A DNA stretch of 64,000 nucleotides from Paenibacillus sp. 1781tsa1 (GTDB lineage Bacteria > Bacillota > Bacilli > Paenibacillales > Paenibacillaceae), in contig NZ_JAMYWY010000001.1 in assembly GCF_024159265.1 (NCBI RefSeq), forward strand, positions 1,426,001-1,490,000. The letters run 5' to 3'. Shown piece after piece: positions 34,330 through 44,610 of the stretch. Each line of letters begins with the position of its first letter. Positions within the stretch are counted from its first letter, which is position 1. Position numbers and translations under genes: made by a program. A model generated the notes under the pieces. The model ran no database searches and was not told the DNA's origin. It saw nothing but the letters and a program-made list of their open reading frames with translations.

Positions 34330-36210
34330 ATGGCCAAAAAAGAATTCCAGGCAGAATCCAAACGTTTGCTGGATATGATGATCAACTCCATTTATACCCA
34401 AAGAGAAATCTTTTTGAGAGAATTGATCTCCAACTCCAGTGACGCCATTGATAAAATTTACTACAGAGCACTGACAGACGATACACTCGTTTTCAACAAA
34501 GAGGACTACTTCATCAAGCTTACAATCGACAAAGAAAATCGCACGCTCACACTGACGGATACCGGAATCGGGATGACACAGGAAGAGTTGGAGAACAATC
34601 TGGGCGTTATCGCGAAAAGCGGTTCCCTGGCGTTCAAAAAGGAAAATGAAGCCAAAGACGGCCATAACATCATCGGACAATTCGGGGTTGGTTTCTACTC
34701 TGCATTTATGGTGGCGGACAAGCTCACCGTAACAAGTAAAACGCTGGGCAGCGACGAGGCGTGGAAATGGGAGTCCGAGGGCGCGGATGGTTATACGATC
34801 ACACCAGCTGAGAAAGATTCCGTAGGTACAGAGATCGTCCTGACGATCAAAGAAAATACCGAAGAAGATTCGTATGACGAATTTTTGGAAGAGTACCGCC
34901 TGAGATCCATCATCAAGAAATACTCCGACTTCATTCGCTACCCGATCAAGATGGATGTGACGGGTCAACGTCCGAAAGAGGGCACGGAGAACGAGTTCGA
35001 GGAATACCAAGAAGAACAAACCGTGAACAGCATGGTGCCGATCTGGCGTAAAAATAAAAGTGAACTGACCGAAGAAGACTACAACAACTTCTATAATGAA
35101 AAACGCTACGGTTTTGACAAACCGCTCAAACATCTGCACATCAGCGCTGATGGCGCAGTGGTATACAATGCAATCCTGTTTATTCCGGAGAATACGCCGT
35201 TTGACTACTATACCAAAGAGTATGAAAAAGGCCTTGAACTCTACTCTAACGGCGTACTAATCATGGATAAATGCGGGGATCTGCTGCCAGATTACTTCGG
35301 ATTTGTCAAAGGTATGGTGGATTCCGAAGACTTGTCCCTGAACATCTCCCGTGAGATGTTGCAACATGACCGTCAGCTTAGCCTGATCGCGAAGAACATT
35401 AAGAACAAAATCAAGAGCCAACTGCAAAGCCTGTTGAAGGACGAACGTGAGAATTACGAGAAGTTCTACCAAGCGTTTGGTCGTCAATTGAAATATGGTG
35501 TATACAGTGACTATGGTGTGAACAAGGATACATTGCAGGATCTGCTGTTGTTCACGTCTTCCAAAGAGGGCAAACTCGTGAGCCTGGACGAATACGTCTC
35601 CAGAATGCCGGAAGATCAGAAGTACATCTACTATGCATCCGGTGAGTCCATTAGCCGTATTGAGAAGCTGCCACAGATCGAGGGTGTTCTTGAGAAAGGG
35701 TACGAAGTACTGTACTTCACCGATGACATCGATGAGTTCGCAATCAAGATGATCATGAACTACAAGGAGAAAGAATTCAAATCCATCTCCAGTGGTGACC
35801 TGGGTATCGAAGATAGCGCGGACAAAGAAGAAACGGACGCCCAGGACAACGACAACAAAGAGCTGTTTGAAGCGATGCAAGCTCAATTGGCCGGTAAAGT
35901 CAAAGCGGTTAAAGCTTCCAAACGTCTCAGAAGCCACCCGGTATGTTTGTCCACCGAAGGTGAACTGACGATTGAAATGGAGAAAATCCTGAAAGCTATG
36001 CCGAACAGTGAAAACGTACAAGCCGACAAAGTGCTTGAAATCAACGTGAATCACGATGTATTTAAATCGTTGAAAGACGCTTTTGCACAGGATCAGGAAA
36101 AACTGAACCTCTACACAAGCTTGCTGTACCATCAAGCATTGTTAATTGAGGGATTGCCAATTCAGGACCCAGTAGAGTTCACCAACGATATCTGTAAGGT
36201 TATGGTGTAA
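34330..36210 (+). CDS. htpG: Chaperone HtpG (Hsp90 family)
   Basis: The 626-residue ATP-dependent chaperone starts at ATG 34330 behind AAAGGAG (34311-34317); the open frame extends upstream to 34183 but without homology or a site. The N-terminal GHKL ATPase shows [12 protein letters not shown] (31-42), DTGIGM (77-82) and [11 protein letters not shown] (116-126). The middle and C-terminal dimerisation domains follow ([14 protein letters not shown], later [20 protein letters not shown]). Length and motifs are normal for a functional enzyme. It is monocistronic, ending in a strong terminator, and probably heat-inducible through the CIRCE site upstream. Confidence 0.97.
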   Translation: MAKKEFQAESKRLLDMMINSIYTQREIFLRELISNSSDAIDKIYYRALTDDTLVFNKEDYFIKLTIDKENRTLTLTDTGIGMTQEELENNLGVIAKSGSLAFKKENEAKDGHNIIGQFGVGFYSAFMVADKLTVTSKTLGSDEAWKWESEGADGYTITPAEKDSVGTEIVLTIKENTEEDSYDEFLEEYRLRSIIKKYSDFIRYPIKMDVTGQRPKEGTENEFEEYQEEQTVNSMVPIWRKNKSELTEEDYNNFYNEKRYGFDKPLKHLHISADGAVVYNAILFIPENTPFDYYTKEYEKGLELYSNGVLIMDKCGDLLPDYFGFVKGMVDSEDLSLNISREMLQHDRQLSLIAKNIKNKIKSQLQSLLKDERENYEKFYQAFGRQLKYGVYSDYGVNKDTLQDLLLFTSSKEGKLVSLDEYVSRMPEDQKYIYYASGESISRIEKLPQIEGVLEKGYEVLYFTDDIDEFAIKMIMNYKEKEFKSISSGDLGIEDSADKEETDAQDNDNKELFEAMQAQLAGKVKAVKASKRLRSHPVCLSTEGELTIEMEKILKAMPNSENVQADKVLEINVNHDVFKSLKDAFAQDQEKLNLYTSLLYHQALLIEGLPIQDPVEFTNDICKVMV

Positions 36211-36332
36211 CAATCCGGCGTACAAGGGTGCGATAATACATCCTTTATGCAAAAATTCACGTAGTTTCAAGAGTACACTGCGTGAACATTAAGTTTAGTA
36301 GCTAAATCGCAACGCTGCATCCACCATAATCA

Positions 36333-36372
36333 TCCGACAGGGCATTTCCGTCCTGTCGGTTTTTGTTTTTTT
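36333..36372 (+). terminator. Terminator after htpG
   Basis: CCGACAGG (36334-36341) and CCTGTCGG (36352-36359) form the stem, followed by TTTTTGTTTTTTT. It lies at the start of a 690-bp gene-free stretch (36211-36900) that otherwise holds repeat copy C and a possible -10 TATAAT at 36764-36769 for the dGTPase gene. Confidence 0.88.
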
Positions 36373-36508
36373 ACCCACAACGGGGTGGGCGTGGGGGAGG
36401 CAGACTATCATTGCAGCAAATGATGATATTAATATAAGTTGAACTTGATTGTTATTCGATTTTAGCGTGATAAATGGTGAATACCATTAATGTATTTTAA
36501 AGGACAGC

Positions 36509-36649
36509 AAAAGTAGTGAAGGGGACGGAATCGATTCTGAAGAAGCGGAGCGGTCGCCTTTGTCTCAGGGTTTTCCCCTTAATATAGGGGATTCAGAAAA
36601 CCCGGAGACAACAGCGATCATAGGAACGATCCGTAACCGGAACGGCCAC
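36509..36649. repeat. Dispersed hairpin repeat, copy C
   Basis: Its stem is GTCTCAGGGTTTTCCCCT on the left and, after an AT-rich loop, AGGGGATTCAGAAAACCCGGAGAC on the right (in two pieces, 36571-36608 region). Compared with copy A, both arms changed together (ATCCCC/GGGGAT to GTCTC/GAGAC; GATTTT/AAAATC to GGTTTT/AAAACC), which keeps pairing. It lies upstream of the dGTPase gene in the same orientation as the other copies. Confidence 0.75.
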
Positions 36650-36900
36650 CTGCTGGCACCGTGAATACTTATGGTTGTTCTGCCATGTGAGCAAGCATAT
36701 GTGAATAATGAGTTCAATATAGAATCATGATCATTTAGGTGCACGAATGATAGTCTGGCAGGGTATAATAAAAGAATAGGACTGTTTATTACAAGTTGAT
36801 GTAAGAAGAGATGACAATCGCAGACAGGTTTTACTTTTCGAAACCACAGATGTTGTGTATAATCACTCAAAATAGAGACAGTCGGCTAGGAGTGATCCCC

Positions 36901-38316
36901 ATGCAATGGAACGATCTGAGAGAACATAGACAATATCCTGAACTAACCAAATTGGATGGATCTCGTGCAGCATACGAACGGGACTATTCCAGACTCATTC
37001 ATTCACCGACCTTCCGTCGGTTACAGGGCAAATCGCAGGTGTTTGGCGCAGGAACGGGGGATTATTATCGTACTCGTTTGACCCATTCCCTGGAGGTGGC
37101 GCAGATTGCACGAGAGGCTGCCCGCAGCCTGATTCGTCGTTTTCCCGAGGTGGACTGGGACCGTGCGGATAACCCCGGCCTTATTATTGATTCAGAAGTG
37201 GTGGAGTGTGCTGCAATCGCACATGATTTCGGTCACCCGCCGTTTGGACATAAAGGTGAAGAAGTATTGGATGGTATTCTGGATGACCTCATTAACACCG
37301 AGGCTAAGAAAATTATGAAAAAAAGCCGCAGCGCCAAAGTTCCCAAGGTGGAGTCTGAAGTCCGTGCCGAGCTAAAACGGAAATACGAGCATTTTGAAGG
37401 CAATGCACACAACTTCCGCCTTATTATGCACTTGGAGAAGCGTGAAGATATCGACGGACTGAACCTGTCTGATGCGGTATTACTAGGAATCAACAAGTAT
37501 CCGTACCCCGGGACAGAGAGCAAGAAAGGCATGTATCATCATGAGTGGCAATATATTCTTGAGATCCGTGATCGTTGGAAAGTGCCGGCAGGCAAGAAGA
37601 CGCTGGAAGCACAGCTGATGGATCTCTGCGACGATATTGCGTACTCCTCGCATGACCTGGAGGATGGCATCAAAGCAGGCAAAATTGAAGTACATGAGCA
37701 TTTCCTGCAAGATCCGCATGTGAATCGACTGATTGTGGATAAGATTACAACGCTGGAGGATCTGTTCTGGAACGGATGGACCCGAGAAGCAATTGGGCAA
37801 AAGGTAGAAGAAGTGCTCGCTTCGTTCCTGCGCATCTGGAATGAGAAGATGCCGTTCTGCGAGCATGATTACTCGCGTACCCGACGTGAGGTGAAAGCCT
37901 ACTGGGTGAGCTTTTTTGTAGGCAGCCTGGGCGTTATTGACGATGGCGACTGGAAGAAGGTTACCTTTGTCCGTGAAGGGGCTGAAGACCTTGATATGCT
38001 GCGTACGGTGAGTGTGCTCAAGAGTTTTGCCTGGGTGACGATGATTCGTGACCTGCGTGTGCAACGGCTACAGAAGCGAAGTGAATGGATGATTAAGCGA
38101 TTATGGGATGCATTTCTTGATCCGGAAACGTCCAAATCCATTATTCCGTCTGACTGGCTGCAGCGGTATGAGAAGGATCAGGCCAAAGCCCAGCCAATCT
38201 GGACTTGGGAACACATGGTCATCGATTATATTGCAGGAATGACGGATGCATTTGCCGAGAAAATATACAATGAACTTTACGGGCTGAAGGTGGGTTCCAT
38301 CTACGATCTGGATTAA
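36901..38316 (+). CDS. dgt: Deoxyguanosinetriphosphate triphosphohydrolase-like protein (HD domain)
   Basis: ATG 36901 follows AGGAG at 36887-36891; the upstream in-frame ATG 36811 is unsupported. The 471-residue protein shows the dGTPase signature: SPTFRRLQGKSQVF (35-48), RTRLTHSLEVAQIAREAA (57-74), and the HD motif IAHDFGHPPFGHKGEEVL (106-123) whose His and Asp bind metal. Enzymes of this family hydrolyse dNTPs to nucleoside and triphosphate and adjust dNTP pools; some also restrict phages. Nothing here shows a defence link. The gene stands alone before the oxidoreductase gene, 21 bp away. Confidence 0.9.
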   Translation: MQWNDLREHRQYPELTKLDGSRAAYERDYSRLIHSPTFRRLQGKSQVFGAGTGDYYRTRLTHSLEVAQIAREAARSLIRRFPEVDWDRADNPGLIIDSEVVECAAIAHDFGHPPFGHKGEEVLDGILDDLINTEAKKIMKKSRSAKVPKVESEVRAELKRKYEHFEGNAHNFRLIMHLEKREDIDGLNLSDAVLLGINKYPYPGTESKKGMYHHEWQYILEIRDRWKVPAGKKTLEAQLMDLCDDIAYSSHDLEDGIKAGKIEVHEHFLQDPHVNRLIVDKITTLEDLFWNGWTREAIGQKVEEVLASFLRIWNEKMPFCEHDYSRTRREVKAYWVSFFVGSLGVIDDGDWKKVTFVREGAEDLDMLRTVSVLKSFAWVTMIRDLRVQRLQKRSEWMIKRLWDAFLDPETSKSIIPSDWLQRYEKDQAKAQPIWTWEHMVIDYIAGMTDAFAEKIYNELYGLKVGSIYDLD

Positions 38317-38346
38317 AATGAACCGATATAAAGGGAGATGAGACGC

Positions 38347-39360
38347 TTGGCTACAAGAATGAGTGATAAGTTCAGTCTGGGCGTACTTGACCTTGTTCCA
38401 AGGTTAAACGATGCCACAGCGGAACATGCGCTCCAGCAATCGGTGGCACTTGCGCAACAGGCTGAGGCTTGGGGATACACCCGATACTGGACATCAGAGC
38501 ATCATGACATGGCTGAACTGGCATCGGCCTCTCCCGAAGTATTGCTCTCACATATCGGAGCAAAGACGACAACGATCCAGCTTGGCTCAGGTGCGGTCTT
38601 GTTGCCGCACTACAGTCCGCTCAAGGTTGCAGAATCGTTCCGTCTGCTGGCTACCCTCTATCCGGGACGCATTGAGCTTGGGCTCGGACGTGCTCCTGGC
38701 GGTGGACCTCATGCGACGATGGCACTCAGTGGCAATTACTTGCAACATGTGTCCAAGCTGCCTGAATCACTCGCAGCACTGACGGAACTGCTTGAAGATC
38801 GATATACCTACGAGGATCATCCTGTGACGGCTCGTCCGATTCCCAAGCTCCCATTATCGCTCTGGATGCTGGGGACCAACGTGAAGAGCGCAGAATTTGC
38901 GGCACGCTTTGGCATGGGATATGTCTTTGGTCAATTCATGAGTGATGCCGATGGTACAGAGGCTGTAAGGCGATATCGGGAAGGATTCACCCCCAGTGCA
39001 ACCATGAAGGAGCCTGAGGTTATGGTAGCAGTCAGCGTATTGTGTGCGGAGTCAGAGACGGATGCCTTGGCCTGGGGTCGTGACATGGCGGAGAGACGCA
39101 AGTCGGATGGAAAAGAACGTTCAAGCGAGCTGAATTCGAGTGGTATCGCGGTCTCCGGCACGAATGACTCAGCCAGTGCTGATCATCATGAATCAGAGCG
39201 GCACTATGCAGGTACACCTGAGCAGGTATGGGGTCAATTGGAACAAGTAAGTCGCAGGCTGGATACGGAGCGGTTGCTTCTGGTTACGGCAGGACCAGAT
39301 TATGAGCGCAGGCTGAATTCTTACCGATTGCTCGCCGAGCAGAGACAGCACTTGAAGTAG
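38347..39360 (+). CDS. LLM class flavin-dependent oxidoreductase
   Basis: The protein of about 337-340 residues is luciferase-like: LGVLDLVPRLNDATAEHALQ, YTRYWTSEHHDMAELASASP, TIQLGSGAVLLPHYSPLKVA and PGRIELGLGRAPGG are typical of the group that oxidises small molecules with FMNH2 or F420. Start choices are ATG 38338 (too close to AAAGGGAG), TTG 38347 (well spaced) and ATG 38359. The substrate cannot be inferred. It follows the dGTPase gene closely and ends before a terminator. Confidence 0.88.
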   Translation: MATRMSDKFSLGVLDLVPRLNDATAEHALQQSVALAQQAEAWGYTRYWTSEHHDMAELASASPEVLLSHIGAKTTTIQLGSGAVLLPHYSPLKVAESFRLLATLYPGRIELGLGRAPGGGPHATMALSGNYLQHVSKLPESLAALTELLEDRYTYEDHPVTARPIPKLPLSLWMLGTNVKSAEFAARFGMGYVFGQFMSDADGTEAVRRYREGFTPSATMKEPEVMVAVSVLCAESETDALAWGRDMAERRKSDGKERSSELNSSGIAVSGTNDSASADHHESERHYAGTPEQVWGQLEQVSRRLDTERLLLVTAGPDYERRLNSYRLLAEQRQHLK

Positions 39361-39407
39361 GCGAAGCATTTTATGATGCAAAGCGTTAAAATTCAAATAA
39401 AGCGGAG

Positions 39408-39450
39408 AGCTGCAGATCGGGATTCTACCGTATGCTGCAGCTTTTTATTT
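39408..39450 (+). terminator. Terminator after the LLM oxidoreductase gene
   Basis: AGCTGCAG (39408-39415) pairs with CTGCAGCT (39435-39442) and is followed by TTTTATTTT. It ends the dGTPase-oxidoreductase unit. Confidence 0.85.
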
Positions 39451-39592
39451 TAGAATGTGCCAAAATTCAACAATATTTTACAAAATTAAGCTTCTTAATA
39501 ACAAAATAATGTTATAATACTTTACGTCTATTTTCCTATCGATATAATATAGATAAGTTCTTCTGACAAGAGGTCAAAAGAAGGGGAAAACA

Positions 39593-39709
39593 ATGACAAA
39601 AGCACCTGAATTCGGGATGACCGAAGAGGTCAAGGGGGAAATCATATGTTCAGCAGATTTAAGATCAAAAGTATCGGTCTGCGTATCAGCATCGCGTTCT
39701 ACTTGTTAA
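39593..39709 (+). CDS. Possible upstream ORF overlapping the chemoreceptor start
   Basis: A 38-codon ORF starts at ATG 39593 behind AAGGGGAAAACA and runs in another frame past the chemoreceptor ATG at 39646, stopping at 39707-39709. Its first residues are [18 protein letters not shown]. Both start codons have good ribosome binding sites. It could modulate translation of the receptor, or be chance. I cannot tell from one sequence. Confidence 0.35.
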   Translation: MTKAPEFGMTEEVKGEIICSADLRSKVSVCVSASRSTC

Positions 39710-41358
39710 TCCTCTGTTTAATTGTTTTGAGTGTCACCATTGTCACCCGTATGAATTCAATCGAATCCAACACGAATGAGATTACGAACAATTGGATGCC
39801 ATCAATCCAGCAAATTAACCGGTTAAACTATACTACAGAGCACGTTCTTTCGCTAAGTTATCGTCACTTTGACGCAGATGAAACGGACAAGGCAGCCTTG
39901 TCAGAAGAGCGTACCAAGTATATTCGTGAAACGACACAGGCGATTAAAATTTATGACCAGCAGGAAAAGTCTACGGAGGAACTCGATCACTGGACTGCGT
40001 TCAAGAACAAATGGGAAGCGTATCTTAAGATTAATACGCAAGCAATCAAGCTGAGTGATGAGGGTCAGACACAGCTGGCTAAGGAAGTGGCTGAAAAAGG
40101 TGCAGACTCCTTTGACGCCATGCAAGTCGATCTGGATTATCTTGTGGAATACAATCAGAAGCAGTCCAATATTGCGGCGGCCCAAACGATCAGATCCGTT
40201 CAGGATGGTAGAATAATCATCATTATCGGTGTTCTTGTCATGATTGTCATTACAGCGATCAGTATTCCGATTATTCGTTCACAGGTCGTGAAACCACTAC
40301 TGCGTGTTATTAGTGCGGTGAAACTGATTGCAGAAGGCCAATTGAATGTTCAGGATATACATACCAAACATGAGGACGAAGTCGGTGTTCTGGCCAAAGC
40401 AGTGAATGACATGAAAGGTAACCTGACTTCCATGGTTCTGAGCGTCAGACGAATTGCGGAAGCTGTCAATCGGCAAAGTGGGGAACTGGCAATCTCCTCC
40501 GAAGAGGTTAAGATTGGTAGTCGGCAAATTGCTGTGACAATGGAAGAGTCAGCCAAGGCCGCGGAAAGCCAGGCAGAGACAGCGGTGGAATCAGCCCGTA
40601 CAGTTGAAGCGCTGAATGATCACATTCAGAATCATACGGAACAAGGCAGCCAGCTGCGCGTCATGTCGGATCTTGTACTGGAGCAAGGGCTGAATGGTCG
40701 CAAGGCGATGGAGCAGTCCGTGCAGCAGATGCAACAGATTTCCGGATCAGTCTCAACTTCCATGAACAAGATGGAGCGGTTGAATCGTAAAAATGAAGAT
40801 ATCTCCAAGCTGGTTCAGGTCATTCATGACATTGCACGCCAAACCAATCTGCTGGCACTGAATGCCTCCATTGAGGCAGCCCGTGCGGGAGAAAGTGGAC
40901 GTGGGTTCGCCGTAGTGGCATCAGAAGTTCGGAAGTTATCTGAGGCTGTGCAGACTTCGGTCGAAGAGATCACGGCGATTACCGAGGATATTCAACAGGA
41001 GTCACAAGGGGTGGTTGCGGAATTACGTACCGGCGTTCAGGAGACCGAACTGGGTCAGGAACATGTACTTGCTTCAGGTCAGCTCTTCCGTACAATTAAT
41101 GAATCGGTGGAAGGCATGGTGGGTGTGATCAGCACCATGACAGATGGCCTCGCAGGCATGCAGGAAGCAAGCGGACGAATGAATGATTTCAGTCAACAGA
41201 TTTCCGCTGTTTCGGAGCAATCTGCAGCGAGTGTGGAAGAAGTTTCGGCATCGGCGGAAGAGCAGGTAAGTTCCATGGAGACGATTAGCGGCAATATTCA
41301 AAGTCTGAAAGAATTATCGGAAGACTTGCTAACATCCATTGAAAAATTAAAAATATAA
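39646..41358 (+). CDS. Methyl-accepting chemotaxis protein
   Basis: The 570-residue receptor has a first membrane segment at about 12-34, an extracellular four-helix-type sensor domain to about 187 and a second membrane segment at about 187-209 ([20 protein letters not shown]). A HAMP domain and the cytoplasmic signalling hairpin follow. The highly conserved tip is [20 protein letters not shown] around residues 397-416, followed by [16 protein letters not shown]. It signals to CheA/CheW; the ligand is unknown. It is monocistronic between two terminators. Confidence 0.95.
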   Translation: MFSRFKIKSIGLRISIAFYLLILCLIVLSVTIVTRMNSIESNTNEITNNWMPSIQQINRLNYTTEHVLSLSYRHFDADETDKAALSEERTKYIRETTQAIKIYDQQEKSTEELDHWTAFKNKWEAYLKINTQAIKLSDEGQTQLAKEVAEKGADSFDAMQVDLDYLVEYNQKQSNIAAAQTIRSVQDGRIIIIIGVLVMIVITAISIPIIRSQVVKPLLRVISAVKLIAEGQLNVQDIHTKHEDEVGVLAKAVNDMKGNLTSMVLSVRRIAEAVNRQSGELAISSEEVKIGSRQIAVTMEESAKAAESQAETAVESARTVEALNDHIQNHTEQGSQLRVMSDLVLEQGLNGRKAMEQSVQQMQQISGSVSTSMNKMERLNRKNEDISKLVQVIHDIARQTNLLALNASIEAARAGESGRGFAVVASEVRKLSEAVQTSVEEITAITEDIQQESQGVVAELRTGVQETELGQEHVLASGQLFRTINESVEGMVGVISTMTDGLAGMQEASGRMNDFSQQISAVSEQSAASVEEVSASAEEQVSSMETISGNIQSLKELSEDLLTSIEKLKI

Positions 41359-41420
41359 CCTTCTTCTTATAATAGAAGAAACTGGCTCATGCATGCGGCG
41401 ATTGGTGAGAGATTCAAAAT

Positions 41421-41464
41421 AAAATAAGGTGTTCCTTAATCATGGGAACACCTTATTTTTTTCT
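41421..41464 (+). terminator. Terminator after the chemoreceptor gene
   Basis: AAAATAAGGTGTTCC (41421-41435) pairs with GGGAACACCTTATTTT (41444-41459), followed by T residues. The long perfect stem makes this a strong terminator. Confidence 0.92.
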
Positions 41465-41626
41465 TTCCAGATAGTTACGTGCAAAGAAATGGATAGTTGT
41501 CTAGCAGTCTAACATTGTATACAATGACTACCTGAAGCTTTCCTAACAGCTGATAATTGATATGTCTACAATGAGCTACTATTTATATAGAAGAAACATG
41601 ATTAATGAAGGAAGGAGAGGGGAATT

Positions 41627-42604
41627 TTGCCTGATGAAACACTTGGTATTTACGCTACTTCCGGGAAATACCTCTACACCTTTGCTTGTCACGAGAACGA
41701 GCGGGAATTATGCATGCTGGAGCTGAATACGTTGCTTGAACCGAGTTCAGAGATCGGTATACATATGGGAGCGTATGTGTGGTCTGAACGATGTATATCA
41801 CCTGGACGAAGTCCATTTATTCATGGCAGATTAGATGTGATCGGTGAAGGGGACACGGTGACTGATCTGCTCCCTCTTGCCAAAGAGATTCAACTGTTGC
41901 CAGAAGAGACATTTAAGGTGATTTGTCTGAAAGAAGGGGATCATGCCCCTGATTATGCACAGTCTCGTCAACTGGAAAAAGAAATTGGCATGTGTATTAA
42001 AGGCAAGGCACAGATGAAGCAGCCAAAGGTGACTTTCGGCCTAATCCAAACAGGAGAAAAATGGATCTTGGGCCAGTGGACAGAAGCTGATCGATCATGG
42101 CAGATTCATCGGCAGAAGCCGCAAAATTACTCGACTGGATTTGGCATCACACTCGCCAGAGCACTGGTGAATATTGCTGTTCCATACGTGGAAAACCAGC
42201 GATTACTTGATCCGTGCTGCGGCATGGGAACGGTTGTCATTGAGGCTTTATCCATGGGAATTGATGCGAGTGGTAACGACCTGAATCCTCTGGCTGTCCG
42301 AGGTGCGCGTATCAATCTGCCGCATTATGGATATGATTCGGATCGAATCACATTGGGGGATATGAATGAACTGCAAGATTGGTATGATGCAGCAATTCTG
42401 GACATGCCCTATAATCTCTGTTCTGTACTTCCAGATGCTGAGCAACGAGCCATGCTGGAGAGCTTGCGCAGATTGGCAAAACGGGCGGTAGTTGTTTCCA
42501 CAGAGTGGGTAGAAGAGCACTTGTTGGAAGCGGGATGGACGGTAAAAGAGTACCGAACAGTAAACAAAGGCACGTTTATACGTCATATTTGGTTGTGTGT
42601 GTAA
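41627..42604 (+). CDS. SAM-dependent RNA methyltransferase-like protein (Trm11/UPF0020 type)
   Basis: The start is TTG 41627 after GGAGAGGGG. The C-terminal half of the 325-residue protein has a class I methyltransferase fold: DPCCGMGTVVIEALSMGIDA is the SAM-binding motif I, GNDLNPLAVRGARINL follows, and ILDMPYNL takes the place of the catalytic DPPY motif. The N-terminal half could be a THUMP-like RNA-binding part, but I cannot confirm it. Relatives act on tRNA guanosine N2; the substrate here is inferred only. The MPYN variant instead of PPY is worth noting. Confidence 0.75.
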   Translation: MPDETLGIYATSGKYLYTFACHENERELCMLELNTLLEPSSEIGIHMGAYVWSERCISPGRSPFIHGRLDVIGEGDTVTDLLPLAKEIQLLPEETFKVICLKEGDHAPDYAQSRQLEKEIGMCIKGKAQMKQPKVTFGLIQTGEKWILGQWTEADRSWQIHRQKPQNYSTGFGITLARALVNIAVPYVENQRLLDPCCGMGTVVIEALSMGIDASGNDLNPLAVRGARINLPHYGYDSDRITLGDMNELQDWYDAAILDMPYNLCSVLPDAEQRAMLESLRRLAKRAVVVSTEWVEEHLLEAGWTVKEYRTVNKGTFIRHIWLCV

Positions 42605-42614
42605 GTATAAGAAT

Positions 42615-42666
42615 AAAAAACTCCAACCTGGGAGATATTACATTTCCAGAGGTGGAGTTTTTTTAT
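42615..42666 (+). terminator. Terminator between convergent methyltransferase and dehydrogenase genes
   Basis: AAACTCCAACCT (from 42618) pairs with AGGTGGAGTTT (42650-42660) and is followed by TTTTT; the A-run on the left makes it usable from both directions. Confidence 0.85.
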
Positions 42667-42714
42667 ATCCTTGATGTTGATTTGCACAATATTGCATGGG
42701 AACGGATGTTTGTG

Positions 42715-43671
42715 TTAATATTTATGACTATAATCCACTAGGTTAAGCGGAAGGGTCTTACCAGCAACATAAGCTTCCAGATTTTTGATGAAAATATCGA
42801 TTGCACGATCCGCATATTGCTCTGTACTTCCTGCGATATGTGGCGTAATTAAGACGTTATCCATGCCCCATAACGGGTGGTCTGCCGGAAGTGGTTCTTC
42901 TTCGAACACGTCAAGTGCGGCGAAGGCGATCTGGCCGTTTTGGAGTGCATTCAGCAAGGCTTCCGTTTTCACACTGGGGCCTCGGCCCACATTGACGAAA
43001 CATGCACCAGATTGGAAATGCTCAAATGCAGTTTGATCATATATATGTTTGGTTTCATCGGTCAACGGTAAAATGTTAATCACATAATCGCCTTGGCTCA
43101 AGGCTTCATGCAGTCCGGTCATGTCGTACATCTGATCCACGTTAGGGACATCTTTACCTGAGCGACGAACTCCGATCGTACGCATGCCGAGTGTTTTGAG
43201 AATGCGGGCTGTTTCGGTTCCGATCTCACCTACACCAACGATGACCGCTGTTTTGCCGTGCAGTTCTGGTAGTGGTTTGGCGGGAGCTTTCCATTCGGAC
43301 TGCTGTTGATGCAACATGGCTTGTCTCAGCCAGCGACTGTGGGATAACATCATGCCCAGAATAATTTCAGTAATTGGAATCGCGTGAACTCCATTTGCAC
43401 TAGTGACCTGAATGTTCTTCTGCTGCAAATCTGCAAATGGGAGACTGTCCACACCAGCAGACCAGACCTGAACCCACTTCAACAGGCTGTCCTGTTTCAA
43501 TGCATGTTCAGCGACAAGGGGTGACCAGCCGACAATAATCTCAGCCTCTTTCAACTCAGCGGCGTCCAATTCCTTGGCTTTTCCGAGTTTCAGGGTGTAC
43601 CCCGGTGCAGCATTCTGAATGCGTTGTTGCTGTTCTTCGGATAGAGATGGAAAACATACAATTTTACCCAT
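42715..43671 (-). CDS. D-2-hydroxyacid dehydrogenase (NAD-dependent)
   Basis: The 318-residue enzyme starts at 43671 (minus strand), because the longer reading from 43695 would run through the AGGAGGACC ribosome binding site. The Rossmann motif is VIVGVGEIGTETARILKTLG, and the catalytic set is visible: Arg in FVNVGRGPSVKTEALLNALQ, Glu in ALDVFEEEPLPADHPLWGM and His in ITPHIAGSTEQYADRA. Enzymes of this family reduce 2-keto acids to D-2-hydroxyacids; the substrate is not readable here. It is transcribed alone. Confidence 0.92.
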   Translation of the reverse strand: MGKIVCFPSLSEEQQQRIQNAAPGYTLKLGKAKELDAAELKEAEIIVGWSPLVAEHALKQDSLLKWVQVWSAGVDSLPFADLQQKNIQVTSANGVHAIPITEIILGMMLSHSRWLRQAMLHQQQSEWKAPAKPLPELHGKTAVIVGVGEIGTETARILKTLGMRTIGVRRSGKDVPNVDQMYDMTGLHEALSQGDYVINILPLTDETKHIYDQTAFEHFQSGACFVNVGRGPSVKTEALLNALQNGQIAFAALDVFEEEPLPADHPLWGMDNVLITPHIAGSTEQYADRAIDIFIKNLEAYVAGKTLPLNLVDYSHKY

Positions 43672-43877
43672 AATGTGTGGTCCTCCTGAGAGCAATAGTT
43701 TGATAAGTTTGATAATTGAAGTGTATCAGATTTGATGTTGAATGTGCATAAGGTGGTAAATGCAGGAATCTAGCCTTATTTGCAAATGGTTATCTTTGTG
43801 TCACTCTATACTTACCCAACTTGAAACGATATGTATAGTTATGAAATAATAGAGCGAACTTTAGAGAGGTGTATGCA

Positions 43878-44480
43878 ATGAATAACCAATCACAACAGGA
43901 TCATTCATCCCGACGGGAAAGATTGTTTGTAGCGATTCGTCTTCCTGTTGCTGTTCAGCAGTCTCTTCAGATGGATGCGAGGCTTGTACAGAACAAGCTA
44001 GATTTTCGTAAATGGACAGATCATAGGGATTATCATATAACCTTGCAATTTCTTGGGGATACACTTGTTAGTGACATTGGGCATCTACGGAAAGCATTGC
44101 GCTCAGTAGCAGTTGAATTCCAGGCGTTTGAACTTCAGCTTTCGGATTGGGGCACATTTGGGCTTGAAGAAGCGCCTAAAGTGTTATGGAAAGGTGTTAG
44201 CGGAGAGGTTGATCGGTTGATTTCACTGCAAAAACAAATCGTGCAGGCCACATCGTCCCTTGGATTCGAAGCTGAATTAAGACCTTATTCTCCCCACATT
44301 ACCATTGCTAGAAAATATCTGGGACAACTTCCAGGTAATGAGAATAAAGGGGTATCTGGAGTGCTTCCGGAACATGCCACAGGTGTTAATTCATGGATGG
44401 TGGAGGACATTGTACTTTATGTGACAAGGCTGGGGAAATCGCCAATGTATGAGGTCGTAGACACATTCTCTTTTTCCTGA
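43878..44480 (+). CDS. thpR: RNA 2',3'-cyclic phosphodiesterase (2H family)
   Basis: ATG 43878 is spaced 6 bases from AGAGAGGTG; an in-frame GTG at 43869 overlaps the site. The 200-residue protein starts its domain with ERLFVAIRLP and carries both 2H-family HxT/S motifs, HITLQF (His53, Thr55) and HITIARK (His140, Thr142), which form the active site. It opens 2',3'-cyclic phosphates on RNA ends. It is divergent from the dehydrogenase and apparently monocistronic. Confidence 0.93.
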   Translation: MNNQSQQDHSSRRERLFVAIRLPVAVQQSLQMDARLVQNKLDFRKWTDHRDYHITLQFLGDTLVSDIGHLRKALRSVAVEFQAFELQLSDWGTFGLEEAPKVLWKGVSGEVDRLISLQKQIVQATSSLGFEAELRPYSPHITIARKYLGQLPGNENKGVSGVLPEHATGVNSWMVEDIVLYVTRLGKSPMYEVVDTFSFS

Positions 44481-44610
44481 TAATCATTTTTATGCCATAA
44501 AATCACATTGACATTACGTTTATCCCTATGTAATATTAGCCATCGTTATTCAAATTCTTTTTTTTGGGTTACTTAGATAAGGGAAATGTTTCGACAGGAG
44601 GAATCTTCGA

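Noticed and set aside
34270..36135. Long minus-strand open frames inside htpG (289 and 292 codons)
   Set aside because: They are antisense shadows of a strongly biased coding strand: htpG has all its motifs, and the minus frames have low-complexity Phe/Val/Gln-rich translations without ribosome binding sites.
36901..38316. dGTPase as an anti-phage defence gene
   Set aside because: Some family members restrict phages, but there is no defence neighbour or accessory domain; a housekeeping role is the simpler reading.
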